Of a stretch of 7,761 nucleotides of DNA, positions 1 to 6,812 are shown in pieces. The position numbers and the translations under genes were made by a program. Position 1 is the stretch's first letter. The number at the start of each line of letters is the position of its first letter. The stretch is taken from positions 1 to 7,761 of the forward strand of contig WTJO01000233.1 in assembly GCA_011524805.1 (NCBI GenBank). The letters are read 5' to 3'. Below the pieces are notes generated by a model. That model was not told the origin of the DNA. It saw only the letters and a program-made list of their open reading frames with translations, and did not search any database. Source of the stretch: Alphaproteobacteria bacterium. Lineage in GTDB: Bacteria; Pseudomonadota; Alphaproteobacteria; Puniceispirillales; Puniceispirillaceae.

Positions 1-296
1 GTGCATTGACGCTAATGGAACGGGCGGATAGCGATGTGCTGGGCTTGCGGGTTGGCATAAAGACAGCTGGCTGTTCCGGGCTTCAATATCAGGTGGAATT
101 TGCTACCGAACAAAAGCCATTCGAAGATAAAATTGAAGAAAAGGGCGTGACCATCTTTATTGATCCTGCGGCTGTTATGTTTTTGATTGGCTCTGAAATG
201 GACTGGAAGGAAGATAAATTTGCCTCTTCATTTATCTTCAATAACCCGAATGAAACTGCGCGTTGTGGATGTGGTGAAAGTTTCAGTGTTGCCTAG
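1..296 (+). CDS. Iron-sulfur cluster assembly protein, IscA/SufA/HesB family (5' end outside window)
   Basis: A-type Fe-S carrier that holds or transfers clusters to apo-proteins in the cytosol. The visible part has all three family cysteines. The first is in a GCSGL context (codon 72-74). The other two form the C-terminal CxC of RCGCGESF (codons 264-266 and 270-272). The GLRVG..TAGCSG and ASSFIFNNPN stretches are also typical. The frame is open to the left edge (first full codon GCA at 3). The TTG at 6 falls inside the N-terminal helix that normally precedes GLRVG, so I read the gene as truncated by the window by about 10-15 residues, not as starting there. It ends TAG directly against the ATG of the ABC exporter. 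In alphaproteobacteria such a gene often closes a suf cluster. Whether it should be called SufA, IscA or ErpA cannot be decided from this fragment, so no symbol is given. Confidence 0.93.
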   Translation, partial: ALTLMERADSDVLGLRVGIKTAGCSGLQYQVEFATEQKPFEDKIEEKGVTIFIDPAAVMFLIGSEMDWKEDKFASSFIFNNPNETARCGCGESFSVA

Positions 297-2138
297 ATGA
301 GCGCTGGTCCCACACTTAAAAAATCCCAGATGCTGGGGCTAATGCGTACGATACTGAGTTACGCAGCCCCCAAAGGTGATACGGCTATCAGAAACCGTAT
401 CTATCTGGCTATTCTGTGTCTTGTGCTAGCAAAGACAGCCAATCTTATAACTCCGATTTTCTATGGCAGAGCTGTTGATCTGGTCAATGGAGATGACGGG
501 TTTACCATCATGATGCTGTGGTATATTCTGGGCGGCTACGCGCTTGCCCGCCTTAGCCAGCAGATTTTCATGGAAGGCAAGGAATATCTGTTTAGCAGAG
601 TATCTCAACGTGCTGTCAGAGGGGCTGCGATGACGGCCTTCCGGCATTTGCACAGATTGTCTTTGAGATTCCACCTTGATCGTCAGACAGGCGGTCTGTC
701 ACGCGCGATTGAACGTGGGGCGAAGGGGATGGAATTTATTCTCACACGTGCCACTTTTGATGTATTTCCGTTAATTATCGAAGTATTTCTGGTAAGCGGT
801 TTTTTATGGGCGATGTTCGGCTTTTACTATGCCGCCATTACCTTTTGCACAGTGGTGTTATATGGCTATTTCACCATTCAGGTAACCGAATGGCGGATGG
901 CCTTCAGACGGCGCATGAATAAGGCTGATGAACAGGCTGCAACCAAGGCAGTTGATAGCCTGTTGAATTTTGAAACCGTAAAATATTTCAATGCCGAAGA
1001 AAGCGAAGCAGACAGATATAACAGCTCGCTAAAACAATATGAAGATGCGGCTGTGCTGTCACGTACCTCGCTTGCGGCGGTAAATGTGGGGCAGGGGGCA
1101 ATTATTGCGGTGGGGCTAGTGCTGATGATGGGGCTGGCCGGTCATGATATTCAGCAGGGTCATCTGAGTGTTGGTGATTTTGTGGCTGTAAACACCTATC
1201 TTATCCAGCTTTATCTGCCGCTTAATTTTCTGGGATTTGTCTATCGTGAAATCCGTCAGGCCTTTGTTGATCTTGAACGTATGTTTGGCCTGCTGGATGT
1301 GCATTCGGATGTTGATGATATTGATGATGCCCAGCCGCTTATCATCTCAAAAGGCGAGATAAGGTTCAAAGATATTCATTTTGCCTATCAGGACAGACCG
1401 ATTTTACGCGGGGTCAGCTTTGTGGTGCCTGCGGGCAGGAAAATCGCCATTGTGGGGCCAAGCGGTGCTGGAAAATCTACCATTTCGCGCCTGCTATTCA
1501 GATTTTATGATCCCCAGAAAGGGACTATTGAAATAGATGGCCAGAATATCCGCGATGTCCAGCAATCATCTGTCAGGGCGGCGATCGGGATTGTGCCGCA
1601 AGATACGGTGATGTTTAACGCCTCCATCGGCTATAATATTGGCTATGGGCGCGAGACAGCAACTCAGGAAGATATAGAAGAGGCAGCACGTCTTGCCTCA
1701 ATTGATAAATTCATAGACAGGCTGCCTGAGAAATTCGATACCATGGTCGGCGAGCGTGGCTTAAAACTCTCAGGTGGTGAGAAGCAACGTGTGGCCATTG
1801 CCCGTGCTATTTTGAAACGTTCCTCGATATTTCTGTTTGATGAGGCAACCTCTGCACTTGATAGCCGCACGGAAAAGGAAATCCAGACCAGCCTGAACGA
1901 TGTGTCGAAAAACCAGACAACCCTTGTAATTGCACACAGATTATCTACCATCATTGATGCAGACCAGATTATTGTGCTGTCTGAAGGCAAGGTGATTGAA
2001 ACTGGTACACACACAGAATTGCGTGCCAAAAAAGGCGTTTACGCCGGTATGTGGGACAGGCAGTCACTTGGATTTGTTACCAGATCAGGAACAACAGCAT
2101 TGCAGGATGCGCAAGGCCAGACACTAGAAGATGACTGA
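297..2138 (+). CDS. atm1: Atm1-type ABC exporter (fused permease and ATPase)
   Basis: Half-transporter of 613 residues that should act as an inner-membrane homodimer. The N-terminal half (about 33-320) is an exporter-type membrane domain with hydrophobic segments near 33-54, 70-90, 155-198 (two), 265-283 and 291-317. The ATPase half has an A-loop Tyr364, Walker A GPSGAGKST (387-395), Q-loop Gln435, signature LSGGEKQ (491-497), Walker B ending in Asp515-Glu516, and H-loop His547, so it looks catalytically complete. Atm1 membership is shown by RAIERGAKGMEF (137-147) and NFETVKYFNAE (224-234), the latter next to the arginine-rich stretch that lines the glutathione site in characterised homologues. 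The family exports glutathione-linked sulfur, persulfide or metal-thiol compounds, in mitochondria for cytosolic Fe-S assembly. Adjacency to an Fe-S carrier gene agrees with this. No clear Shine-Dalgarno site is seen; starting one base after the upstream stop suggests translational coupling. The exact substrate is unknown. Confidence 0.96.
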   Translation: MSAGPTLKKSQMLGLMRTILSYAAPKGDTAIRNRIYLAILCLVLAKTANLITPIFYGRAVDLVNGDDGFTIMMLWYILGGYALARLSQQIFMEGKEYLFSRVSQRAVRGAAMTAFRHLHRLSLRFHLDRQTGGLSRAIERGAKGMEFILTRATFDVFPLIIEVFLVSGFLWAMFGFYYAAITFCTVVLYGYFTIQVTEWRMAFRRRMNKADEQAATKAVDSLLNFETVKYFNAEESEADRYNSSLKQYEDAAVLSRTSLAAVNVGQGAIIAVGLVLMMGLAGHDIQQGHLSVGDFVAVNTYLIQLYLPLNFLGFVYREIRQAFVDLERMFGLLDVHSDVDDIDDAQPLIISKGEIRFKDIHFAYQDRPILRGVSFVVPAGRKIAIVGPSGAGKSTISRLLFRFYDPQKGTIEIDGQNIRDVQQSSVRAAIGIVPQDTVMFNASIGYNIGYGRETATQEDIEEAARLASIDKFIDRLPEKFDTMVGERGLKLSGGEKQRVAIARAILKRSSIFLFDEATSALDSRTEKEIQTSLNDVSKNQTTLVIAHRLSTIIDADQIIVLSEGKVIETGTHTELRAKKGVYAGMWDRQSLGFVTRSGTTALQDAQGQTLEDD

Positions 2139-3210
2139 ACAGGAACAGCAAACACAACAGCCTGACTATGTCATTCCCGATATTCCGTCTCATGCTGAAG
2201 ATGACGGGGTGTTGCGTGGGCGGGATATTATTCTGCCAGCCACTCTTGCCAGACCCTATCCGATAAGAGGGCATCTATGGGAAGTCGAAAATCCCTTAGG
2301 GCGGGTTGTCATTCTGCCCGGATTTACCGAATTTTGCGAAAAATACAGCCAGTTTGCCGCCTTTCTGACCGAAGCCGGATTTGACTGTCTGTTAATTGAC
2401 TGGCCGGGGCAGGGCGCCTCTGGCCATCTGGGCATACATCCGCTTCTGGTGCACATTGATGATTATGCCCAGCATCATCATGCGATTTCAGAGCTGGTAG
2501 CCGAGGCAGGATTTGCCGGAAAACCGTTTTCTGTTATTGGTCATTCCATGGGGGGGCATCTGGCGCTACATTGCCATCAGCTATTTGGATATGAGATTGA
2601 GCAAATCATTCTGCTTTCCCCCATGATCGTGCCAAAATCTCCGCCTCTATGGTTTGTTGTATCTGCTTCGCGTCTGCTGTCATGGTTTGGCATGAAAAAA
2701 CACTCTATTCCGGGGGTTGCGCTGACAGAAACACATATTGCCAGACGGTTCAGGATTGACAATATGCTGACCACTGACCCTGATGGCTATGACAGGCAAT
2801 ACCGGATTTTTGAGAAAAAGGCCTATTTACGGCGTTACCGGCCAACGGTCGGATGGGTGGCAGCTACCTTCCGCTCCTGTCTGGCAACAACCTTGAACCC
2901 TGAATGGATGCGGTCTATCACTGTGCCGGTGCATGGCTTTGTGGCGGCAGATGAGCAGGTTGTCAATCTGGCAAAATCGATCGAGATGCTAAGCTATCTT
3001 GGGCATGGGCAGATCCAGCTTATTGAAAATGCCCGTCATGAATTGCTGAATGAACGCAGGCCAGTCAAACAACGAATCTACCATGCTGTACTGGCCTGCC
3101 TGCATAGCCCGCCAGACCCTCTATCCTATCTTGATGATGTGCCTGATACCTCACCTGAAGTCACCCAGGAAGACGCAGTTGAAGACAAGGTGCAGGAACA
3201 GAAACACTAG
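2131..3210 (+). CDS. Alpha/beta hydrolase, lysophospholipase/monoacylglycerol lipase-like
   Basis: A 359-residue serine hydrolase of the group containing PldB and monoglyceride lipases. Visible are the oxyanion-side stretch LPGFTEFCEKY (62-72), the strand-turn LIDWPGQGASG (88-98), and the nucleophile elbow GHSMGGH with Ser139. The probable acid is Asp274 (VAADEQV) and the probable catalytic His is 303 (NARHELLNE). The lid region, about 165-240, is basic and aromatic. There is no signal peptide, so a cytosolic or membrane-surface enzyme is likely. The last 30 or so residues are acidic, Pro/Gln-rich and probably disordered. Its ATG lies inside the last codons of the ABC exporter (8 bp overlap), and the bases ahead (AGAAG) touch the start, so translation probably depends on termination of the upstream gene. 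Lysophospholipid or monoacylglycerol as substrate is inferred from family resemblance only. Confidence 0.88.
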   Translation: MTEQEQQTQQPDYVIPDIPSHAEDDGVLRGRDIILPATLARPYPIRGHLWEVENPLGRVVILPGFTEFCEKYSQFAAFLTEAGFDCLLIDWPGQGASGHLGIHPLLVHIDDYAQHHHAISELVAEAGFAGKPFSVIGHSMGGHLALHCHQLFGYEIEQIILLSPMIVPKSPPLWFVVSASRLLSWFGMKKHSIPGVALTETHIARRFRIDNMLTTDPDGYDRQYRIFEKKAYLRRYRPTVGWVAATFRSCLATTLNPEWMRSITVPVHGFVAADEQVVNLAKSIEMLSYLGHGQIQLIENARHELLNERRPVKQRIYHAVLACLHSPPDPLSYLDDVPDTSPEVTQEDAVEDKVQEQKH

Positions 3211-3965
3211 TAATTAAACTGTTCTGAAATTATCCGTTCGGACAGCCCATGCCCCTCATCATATAGCACTGGTATTGAAATATCATCTGTTTGTCTGATC
3301 ACCGCTTCGGTAATATCCCTGAACTCAATATTGTCTGCGGTAACAGATTGCGGTCTGAAATCAGGCTCTCTGACCTCTATTCTGACGACGCTATGAGATG
3401 GCAATAATGCTCCGCGCCAGCGTCTGGGGCGAAATGCGGAAATAGGCGTTAATGCCAGCAATTCCGCGCCAAGCGGGATAATGGGGCCATGTGCTGACAG
3501 ATTATAGGCAGTTGAGCCGGCAGGCGTGGCAAGCAGAATACCATCACAGACCAGCAATTCCATCTCCTGCTTGTCATTGACATAAATCGCGCAATGCGCC
3601 GCATTATGGCTCTGGCGCAATAAAGACACTTCATTTATCGCAAGGGCTGTGTGGGTGTTGCCGTGTCTATCTGTGGCGGTGAGTTCAAGTGGATGGATGC
3701 TCACCGCTTCTGCAGCACGCAGGCGCGTAGGCAAATCAGCGTCTGAATATTCGTTCATCAGAAAGCCAACACGCCCGCAATTCATCCCGAAAAGCGGCTT
3801 TTGATAGGTAATCGCCTCGCGCATGGCCGCCAGCATTTGTCCATCGCCACCCAGCACCACCAGATAATCAGCATCGGCGATTTCGGCCTGACCATATTGG
3901 GCTGACAGGTGGCTAAAGCGTTGCTGGCTTTCCGGATGTTCGGAGGCCATAAAGTGAATATTCAT
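3207..3965 (-). CDS. nadK: NAD kinase
   Basis: Phosphorylates NAD to NADP with ATP or polyphosphate in the cytosol. With the ATG start it is 252 residues, a normal length for alphaproteobacterial forms. Motifs in order: GGDG at 39-42 (phosphate donor site and catalytic Asp), NCGRVGFLMNE (62-72), NEVSL (111-115), DGILLATPAGSTAYNLSAHGP (141-161, NAD binding) and FRPRRWRG (178-185). A TTG two codons upstream (3971) could extend the frame, but an AGGCAG ribosome site lies 8 bases before the ATG and only 2 before the TTG, so I place the start at 3965. The gene is divergent from fdhD across an AT-rich region. It is convergent with the hydrolase gene, sharing a CTAG that supplies both stops. There is no room for a terminator between them outside coding sequence. 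Confidence 0.96.
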   Translation of the reverse strand: MNIHFMASEHPESQQRFSHLSAQYGQAEIADADYLVVLGGDGQMLAAMREAITYQKPLFGMNCGRVGFLMNEYSDADLPTRLRAAEAVSIHPLELTATDRHGNTHTALAINEVSLLRQSHNAAHCAIYVNDKQEMELLVCDGILLATPAGSTAYNLSAHGPIIPLGAELLALTPISAFRPRRWRGALLPSHSVVRIEVREPDFRPQSVTADNIEFRDITEAVIRQTDDISIPVLYDEGHGLSERIISEQFNY

Positions 3966-3973
3966 TGTCAATT

Positions 3974-3979
3974 CTGCCT
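3974..3979 (-). promoter_or_regulatory. Ribosome binding site of nadK (decides the start)
   Basis: AGGCAG on the minus strand, followed by 8 bases and then ATG at 3965-3963. The alternative TTG at 3971-3969 is only 2 bases away, too close to be used with this site. Confidence 0.6.
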
Positions 3980-4063
3980 GTTATCCGCAAAAATGCAGAA
4001 AATATATTGTCCTGTTCTATCAGATATAGGATGAATTTTGTCAATTTAATCCAGATTTTTTGC

Positions 4064-4092
4064 ATTATAGGGGATTTTTACCCTATTGGCAG
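4064..4092 (-). promoter_or_regulatory. Candidate nadK promoter (sigma-70 type)
   Basis: On the minus strand CTGCCA (4092-4087) is followed by a 17-base spacer and a perfect TATAAT (4069-4064) preceded by C, giving the CTATAAT form seen in alphaproteobacteria. The expected transcript would start near 4057 and carry a leader of about 90 bases. A second minus-strand TTGACA at 4044-4039 exists, but at 17-base spacing its partner is only GATAGA, so it is the weaker candidate. Confidence 0.5.
4067..4086. repeat. Inverted repeat ATAGGG-N8-CCCTAT inside the nadK promoter
   Basis: Six-base perfect arms (4067-4072 and 4081-4086) around an AT-rich 8-base centre. It overlaps the nadK -10 box and most of the spacer, and lies about 65 bp upstream of fdhD. 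Its position fits an operator, but short inverted repeats also occur by chance in AT-rich DNA. Confidence 0.4.
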
Positions 4093-4112
4093 TGATGAAG
4101 ATGGTAAATAGG

Positions 4113-4118
4113 TATAAG
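4113..4118 (+). promoter_or_regulatory. Possible -10 box for fdhD (TATAAG)
   Basis: TATAAG lies 33 bases before the fdhD ATG at 4152. The only -35-like hexamer nearby, TTGGCA at 4086-4091, is 21 bases away, too far for a standard promoter. The box is therefore a weak candidate; no better plus-strand pair was seen in 3966-4151. Confidence 0.22.
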
Positions 4119-4139
4119 ATATTATCAAACCTTGTTTGA

Positions 4140-4145
4140 CAGGAA
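4140..4145 (+). promoter_or_regulatory. Ribosome binding site of fdhD (decides the start)
   Basis: CAGGAA is followed by 6 bases and ATG at 4152. An in-frame ATG at 4146 directly abuts this site, so it cannot use it; the second ATG is the likely start. Confidence 0.6.
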
Positions 4146-4151
4146 ATGCAC

Positions 4152-5027
4152 ATGGCAGAATTTGATATTGCCCCAGACCCGGAGGCAGACGGGCTTACCA
4201 CCATGCTGGACGGGCTGGATGCATCAGGCCAGCCGGTAAACCTGCCTGTGGTCGCAGAACGGCCGCTTACAATCTATCTTAACGGACAGGAAATTGTGAC
4301 CGCGATGAGCCTTGGCGATCATATTCGCGAACTGGCTGTAGGGTTTCTGTATAATCAGAATATGTTGTCGGCAGATGATGTAATCACCGATATTGATATT
4401 GACCTTGATATTGATGTGGTGGTTGTACGCACTGAAAAACAGACAAATTATGAATCAAAGCTGAAAAAGAAAATCCGCACAAGCGGATGTGCGCAAGGCA
4501 CAGTATTTGGCGATATAATGGACAGGTTTGAACAAATCTCGCTAAACCCAGATGTGCGTCTGTCTGTCAGCCAGCTTATGGCACTCTCAAAAACAATTAA
4601 CACCGCCCCTAGCCTGTATCTCAAAGCAGGCGCTATTCATGGCTGTGTATTATGCACGCCAGAGCGGCCTGTTGCCTATGTTGAAGATATTGGTCGGCAT
4701 AATGCGGTTGATAAAATAGCCGGCCATATGTTTCTGAACGGTATTTCAGGACATGATAAGGTGTTTTATACTACAGGCCGGCTGACTTCCGAGATGGTAA
4801 TCAAGACTGTGATAATGAATATTCCCATTCTGGTGTCACGTTCCGGCTTTACAGAGGCTGGTGTCAGGCTGGCACGCGAGGCCGGGCTTACCCTGATTGG
4901 CAGGGCAAAAGGCAGTCGCTTTGTTGCACTTTCGGCACCTGAGCGTATCAGCTTTGACAGTGATGTGAAAATGGATTCTACCTCAGAGCAGAAATCACCT
5001 CAGAGACAGTTTAATGACGCTGAATAG
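4152..5027 (+). CDS. fdhD: Formate dehydrogenase accessory sulfurtransferase FdhD
   Basis: Cytosolic FdhD/NarQ-family protein of 291 residues from the ATG at 4152. In E. coli FdhD binds Mo-bis-MGD and moves sulfur from the cysteine desulfurase IscS to it, which formate dehydrogenase needs for activity. Family signs are the N-terminal PLTIYLNGQEI region (about 38-48), GDHIRELAVGFLYN (55-68), the active-site loop SGCAQG with Cys113, AGAIHGCVLC (159-168), EDIGRHNAVDK (178-188), TGRLTSEM (208-215), SRSGFTEAG (229-237) and IGRAKGSRF (249-257). The active loop has a single cysteine where E. coli has CxxC; another CxxC, Cys165 and Cys168, occurs later. An acidic Asp-Ile repeat sits at about 80-88. 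mobA follows after 21 bp, so the pair is probably co-transcribed. No formate dehydrogenase subunit is in the window. Confidence 0.94.
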   Translation: MAEFDIAPDPEADGLTTMLDGLDASGQPVNLPVVAERPLTIYLNGQEIVTAMSLGDHIRELAVGFLYNQNMLSADDVITDIDIDLDIDVVVVRTEKQTNYESKLKKKIRTSGCAQGTVFGDIMDRFEQISLNPDVRLSVSQLMALSKTINTAPSLYLKAGAIHGCVLCTPERPVAYVEDIGRHNAVDKIAGHMFLNGISGHDKVFYTTGRLTSEMVIKTVIMNIPILVSRSGFTEAGVRLAREAGLTLIGRAKGSRFVALSAPERISFDSDVKMDSTSEQKSPQRQFNDAE

Positions 5028-5048
5028 CCATAGCAGAAAGTCACTTAC

Positions 5049-5672
5049 ATGACGATTTGCAACACCATTGCAATCGGGTTTCTGGCAGGTGGTCAGGCGC
5101 GCAGGATGGGCGGCGGTGATAAAGCCCTTATAAAGATTGGGGATGAGACCATCCTGCAACGCCAGATGCGCAAGACAGACAGATTTGCGGTCAGGCTGAT
5201 AAATGCCAATGGCGATGCCAGTCGTTTTGCAGATACTGGCCTGCCGGTGGTTCAGGATGTCAGTTCTGGCTTTCTGGGCCCTCTGGTCGGGCTGTTAAGC
5301 TGTCTTGATTATCTGGCCTTGCATCACCCTGAAATTACCATGCTCCAGACTATGGCAACAGATGCGCCCTTTGTGCCGCATGACCTTACAGACAGGCTAA
5401 ATCAGGCAATTATGGAACCAGACCAGCTTGCACAACCGGCTAGTAATGGCCGCCGACATCCTGTCTTTGGGTTGTGGCCAGTGACGATAAGACAGAACCT
5501 GCATGATGCGGTAATACATGAGGGGGTGCGTAAAATAGATGATTTCACCTCTGGCTATCAGATGGCTGTGGTTGAATGCGAGCATCCTGATTATGATATG
5601 TTCATGAATTTGAACAGAGCAGAAGATGTAGCGCTGGCAGAACAGATAAATGCCCGCATCACTTCGCGCTAG
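5049..5672 (+). CDS. mobA: Molybdenum cofactor guanylyltransferase MobA
   Basis: Transfers GMP from GTP to molybdenum-molybdopterin to give the MGD form of the cofactor used by DMSO-reductase-family enzymes such as formate dehydrogenase. It has 207 residues, close to the usual length (about 190-210). The nucleotide-binding N-terminus reads LAGGQARRMGGGDKAL (12-27). These are followed by VVQD (67-70), GPLVGLLSCLDYL (77-89), the metal-binding Asp105 in ATDAPFVP, HPVFGLWP (137-144), and NLNRAEDV near the C-terminus (187-194; usually N-I/L-N-T-P-E-D). Its product is the ligand of FdhD, encoded just upstream, so the gene pair makes biochemical sense. The ribosome site is weak (AGAAAG, about 9 bases ahead). 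mobB, often a partner, is not present here. Confidence 0.95.
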   Translation: MTICNTIAIGFLAGGQARRMGGGDKALIKIGDETILQRQMRKTDRFAVRLINANGDASRFADTGLPVVQDVSSGFLGPLVGLLSCLDYLALHHPEITMLQTMATDAPFVPHDLTDRLNQAIMEPDQLAQPASNGRRHPVFGLWPVTIRQNLHDAVIHEGVRKIDDFTSGYQMAVVECEHPDYDMFMNLNRAEDVALAEQINARITSR

Positions 5673-5682
5673 ACAGCATCGG

Positions 5683-5703
5683 CATGGCGCCTGAAAAGGC
5701 ATG
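5683..5703 (+). other. Small hairpin after mobA
   Basis: GCCT and AGGC pair around a GAAA loop, with CAT/ATG stacking below across a 3-base bulge (GGC). It begins 11 bases after the mobA stop. No T-tract follows, so a rho-independent terminator is not supported; it may be a 3'-end structure or chance. Confidence 0.25.
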
Positions 5704-5744
5704 GATCTTGCTGTTTATAGACAGATGCCGGCTGATAAGGTGGC

Positions 5745-5774
5745 TTGTTATGGCTGGCCTAACCATGCTATGAC
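5745..5774 (+). promoter_or_regulatory. Candidate kdsD promoter with extended -10
   Basis: TTGTTA (5745-5750), an 18-base spacer, then TATGAC (5769-5774) preceded by TGC, an extended -10 form. It lies in the 181-bp non-coding gap between mobA and kdsD and would give a leader of about 70 bases. The match is moderate, and the -10 keeps four of six consensus bases. Nothing else convincing was seen in this gap. Confidence 0.3.
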
Positions 5775-5853
5775 AGGCACATATTCAGCCTGATCCGGTG
5801 TTTATTCCGGTGATGGCAGATGATGATAATAGCCATAAAAATGGTCAGACACC

Positions 5854-6792
5854 ATGAATAAAAATGATTTCAAATCCGTTTCCGAGATGTTTTCTGCCTA
5901 TCGCAGGGCGCTTGAGGATGTTGAGGGGCGTATTGGCGAGAATTTCTTTGCGGCGGTCGACATGATCGCCTCTCATGACGGGAATTTTATTATTTGCGGT
6001 ATGGGTAAATCTGGTCTGGTAGGCCAGAAAATTGCAGCGACCCTGACCTCTACTGGTACACCATCAGTATTTCTTCATCCGGCCGAAGCTATACATGGCG
6101 ATCTGGGGATTGTGCGCAAAGGCGATGTGATTTTGCTGATTTCCAATTCTGGTGAAACTGACGAGGTCATCAGGCTATTGCCGGCATTGCGGCGGATTGA
6201 GGCACAGATTATCAGCCTTGTAGGTAATCCGAATTCTACCATGGCAAAAGCATCTAAAATTGTGCTTGATGCCTCAATTGACAGAGAAGCCTGTCCCCTA
6301 AATCTTGCGCCTACCACATCTACGCTGGCCGCACTGGTGCTTGGTGATGCACTGGCGATTGCGCTGATGAAACAGTCAGGCTTTAGAGAAGAAGATTTTG
6401 CCCGTACCCATCCGGGCGGCAAGCTGGGGCGGAAATTGCTGTCATCTGTGAAGGATCATATGCGCAGTACAGAATTGCCCTTCGTATCAGCAGATATGCC
6501 TATGACAGAGGTTATTCTGGCCATGACCGAAGGGCGTCTTGGGCTTGCGATTGTCGGCACACAACAGGCCTTTCAGGGGATTATAACAGATGGCGATTTA
6601 CGCCGTATGCTGGTTCAGGGGGCGGCACTTGACAAGCTGACAGCTGGCGAAGTGATGAATGTGTCGCCGCTTACCATTTCAGAAGATGCTTCTTTTGGAG
6701 AGGCAGAAGAGCTGTTGATTGATGCCAAAATTCAATGTTTGCTGGTTACAGATAGCAACGGGCATCTATCTGGCGTGCTTCAGATATTCTAG
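5854..6792 (+). CDS. kdsD: Arabinose-5-phosphate isomerase (KdsD/KpsF family)
   Basis: Interconverts D-ribulose 5-phosphate and D-arabinose 5-phosphate, the first step toward Kdo for lipopolysaccharide. The SIS domain (about 30-195) holds GMGKSG (49-54), SNSGETDEV (97-105), EACPLNLAPTTST (145-157) and THPGGKLG (185-192). Residues aligned by motif with the E. coli active site are Lys52, Glu104, Glu145 and His186, all present. Two CBS domains follow (about 203-255 and 263-312). The protein is 312 residues against 328 in E. coli. Part of the shortfall is at the C-terminus, which stops at GVLQIF where relatives usually continue with HD-[LI]-L-x-A-G. The start is the first ATG after an in-frame TAA at 5836; no strong ribosome site is visible. 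queA follows after 20 bp, so the two may be co-transcribed. Confidence 0.94.
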   Translation: MNKNDFKSVSEMFSAYRRALEDVEGRIGENFFAAVDMIASHDGNFIICGMGKSGLVGQKIAATLTSTGTPSVFLHPAEAIHGDLGIVRKGDVILLISNSGETDEVIRLLPALRRIEAQIISLVGNPNSTMAKASKIVLDASIDREACPLNLAPTTSTLAALVLGDALAIALMKQSGFREEDFARTHPGGKLGRKLLSSVKDHMRSTELPFVSADMPMTEVILAMTEGRLGLAIVGTQQAFQGIITDGDLRRMLVQGAALDKLTAGEVMNVSPLTISEDASFGEAEELLIDAKIQCLLVTDSNGHLSGVLQIF

Positions 6793-6812
6793 CAGGCTCA
6801 GGCTCAATCATT

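Noticed and set aside
6..8. TTG as the start codon of the first gene
   Set aside because: The frame is open to base 1 and the residues here match the interior of the N-terminal helix of A-type Fe-S carriers, so the real start is outside the window.
1664..2029. 121-codon open frame on the minus strand inside the ABC exporter gene
   Set aside because: It lies fully opposite the ATPase domain, whose motifs are intact on the plus strand; the translation shows no recognisable domain. The same applies to the minus-strand frames at 426-674, 1116-1304, 5397-5702, 6075-6422 and 7307-7712.
4390..4418. Near-repeat of GATATTGA units as a possible DNA repeat element
   Set aside because: It is coding sequence for an acidic Asp-Ile run in FdhD; the units are imperfect and in frame.
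5683..5720. Rho-independent terminator after mobA
   Set aside because: The hairpin is short and bulged and no T-run follows it.
5673..5853. A mobB gene or remnant, tRNA or small RNA gene between mobA and kdsD
   Set aside because: 181 bp is too short for mobB, no conserved P-loop coding is visible in any frame, and no cloverleaf or other recognisable RNA fold was found.
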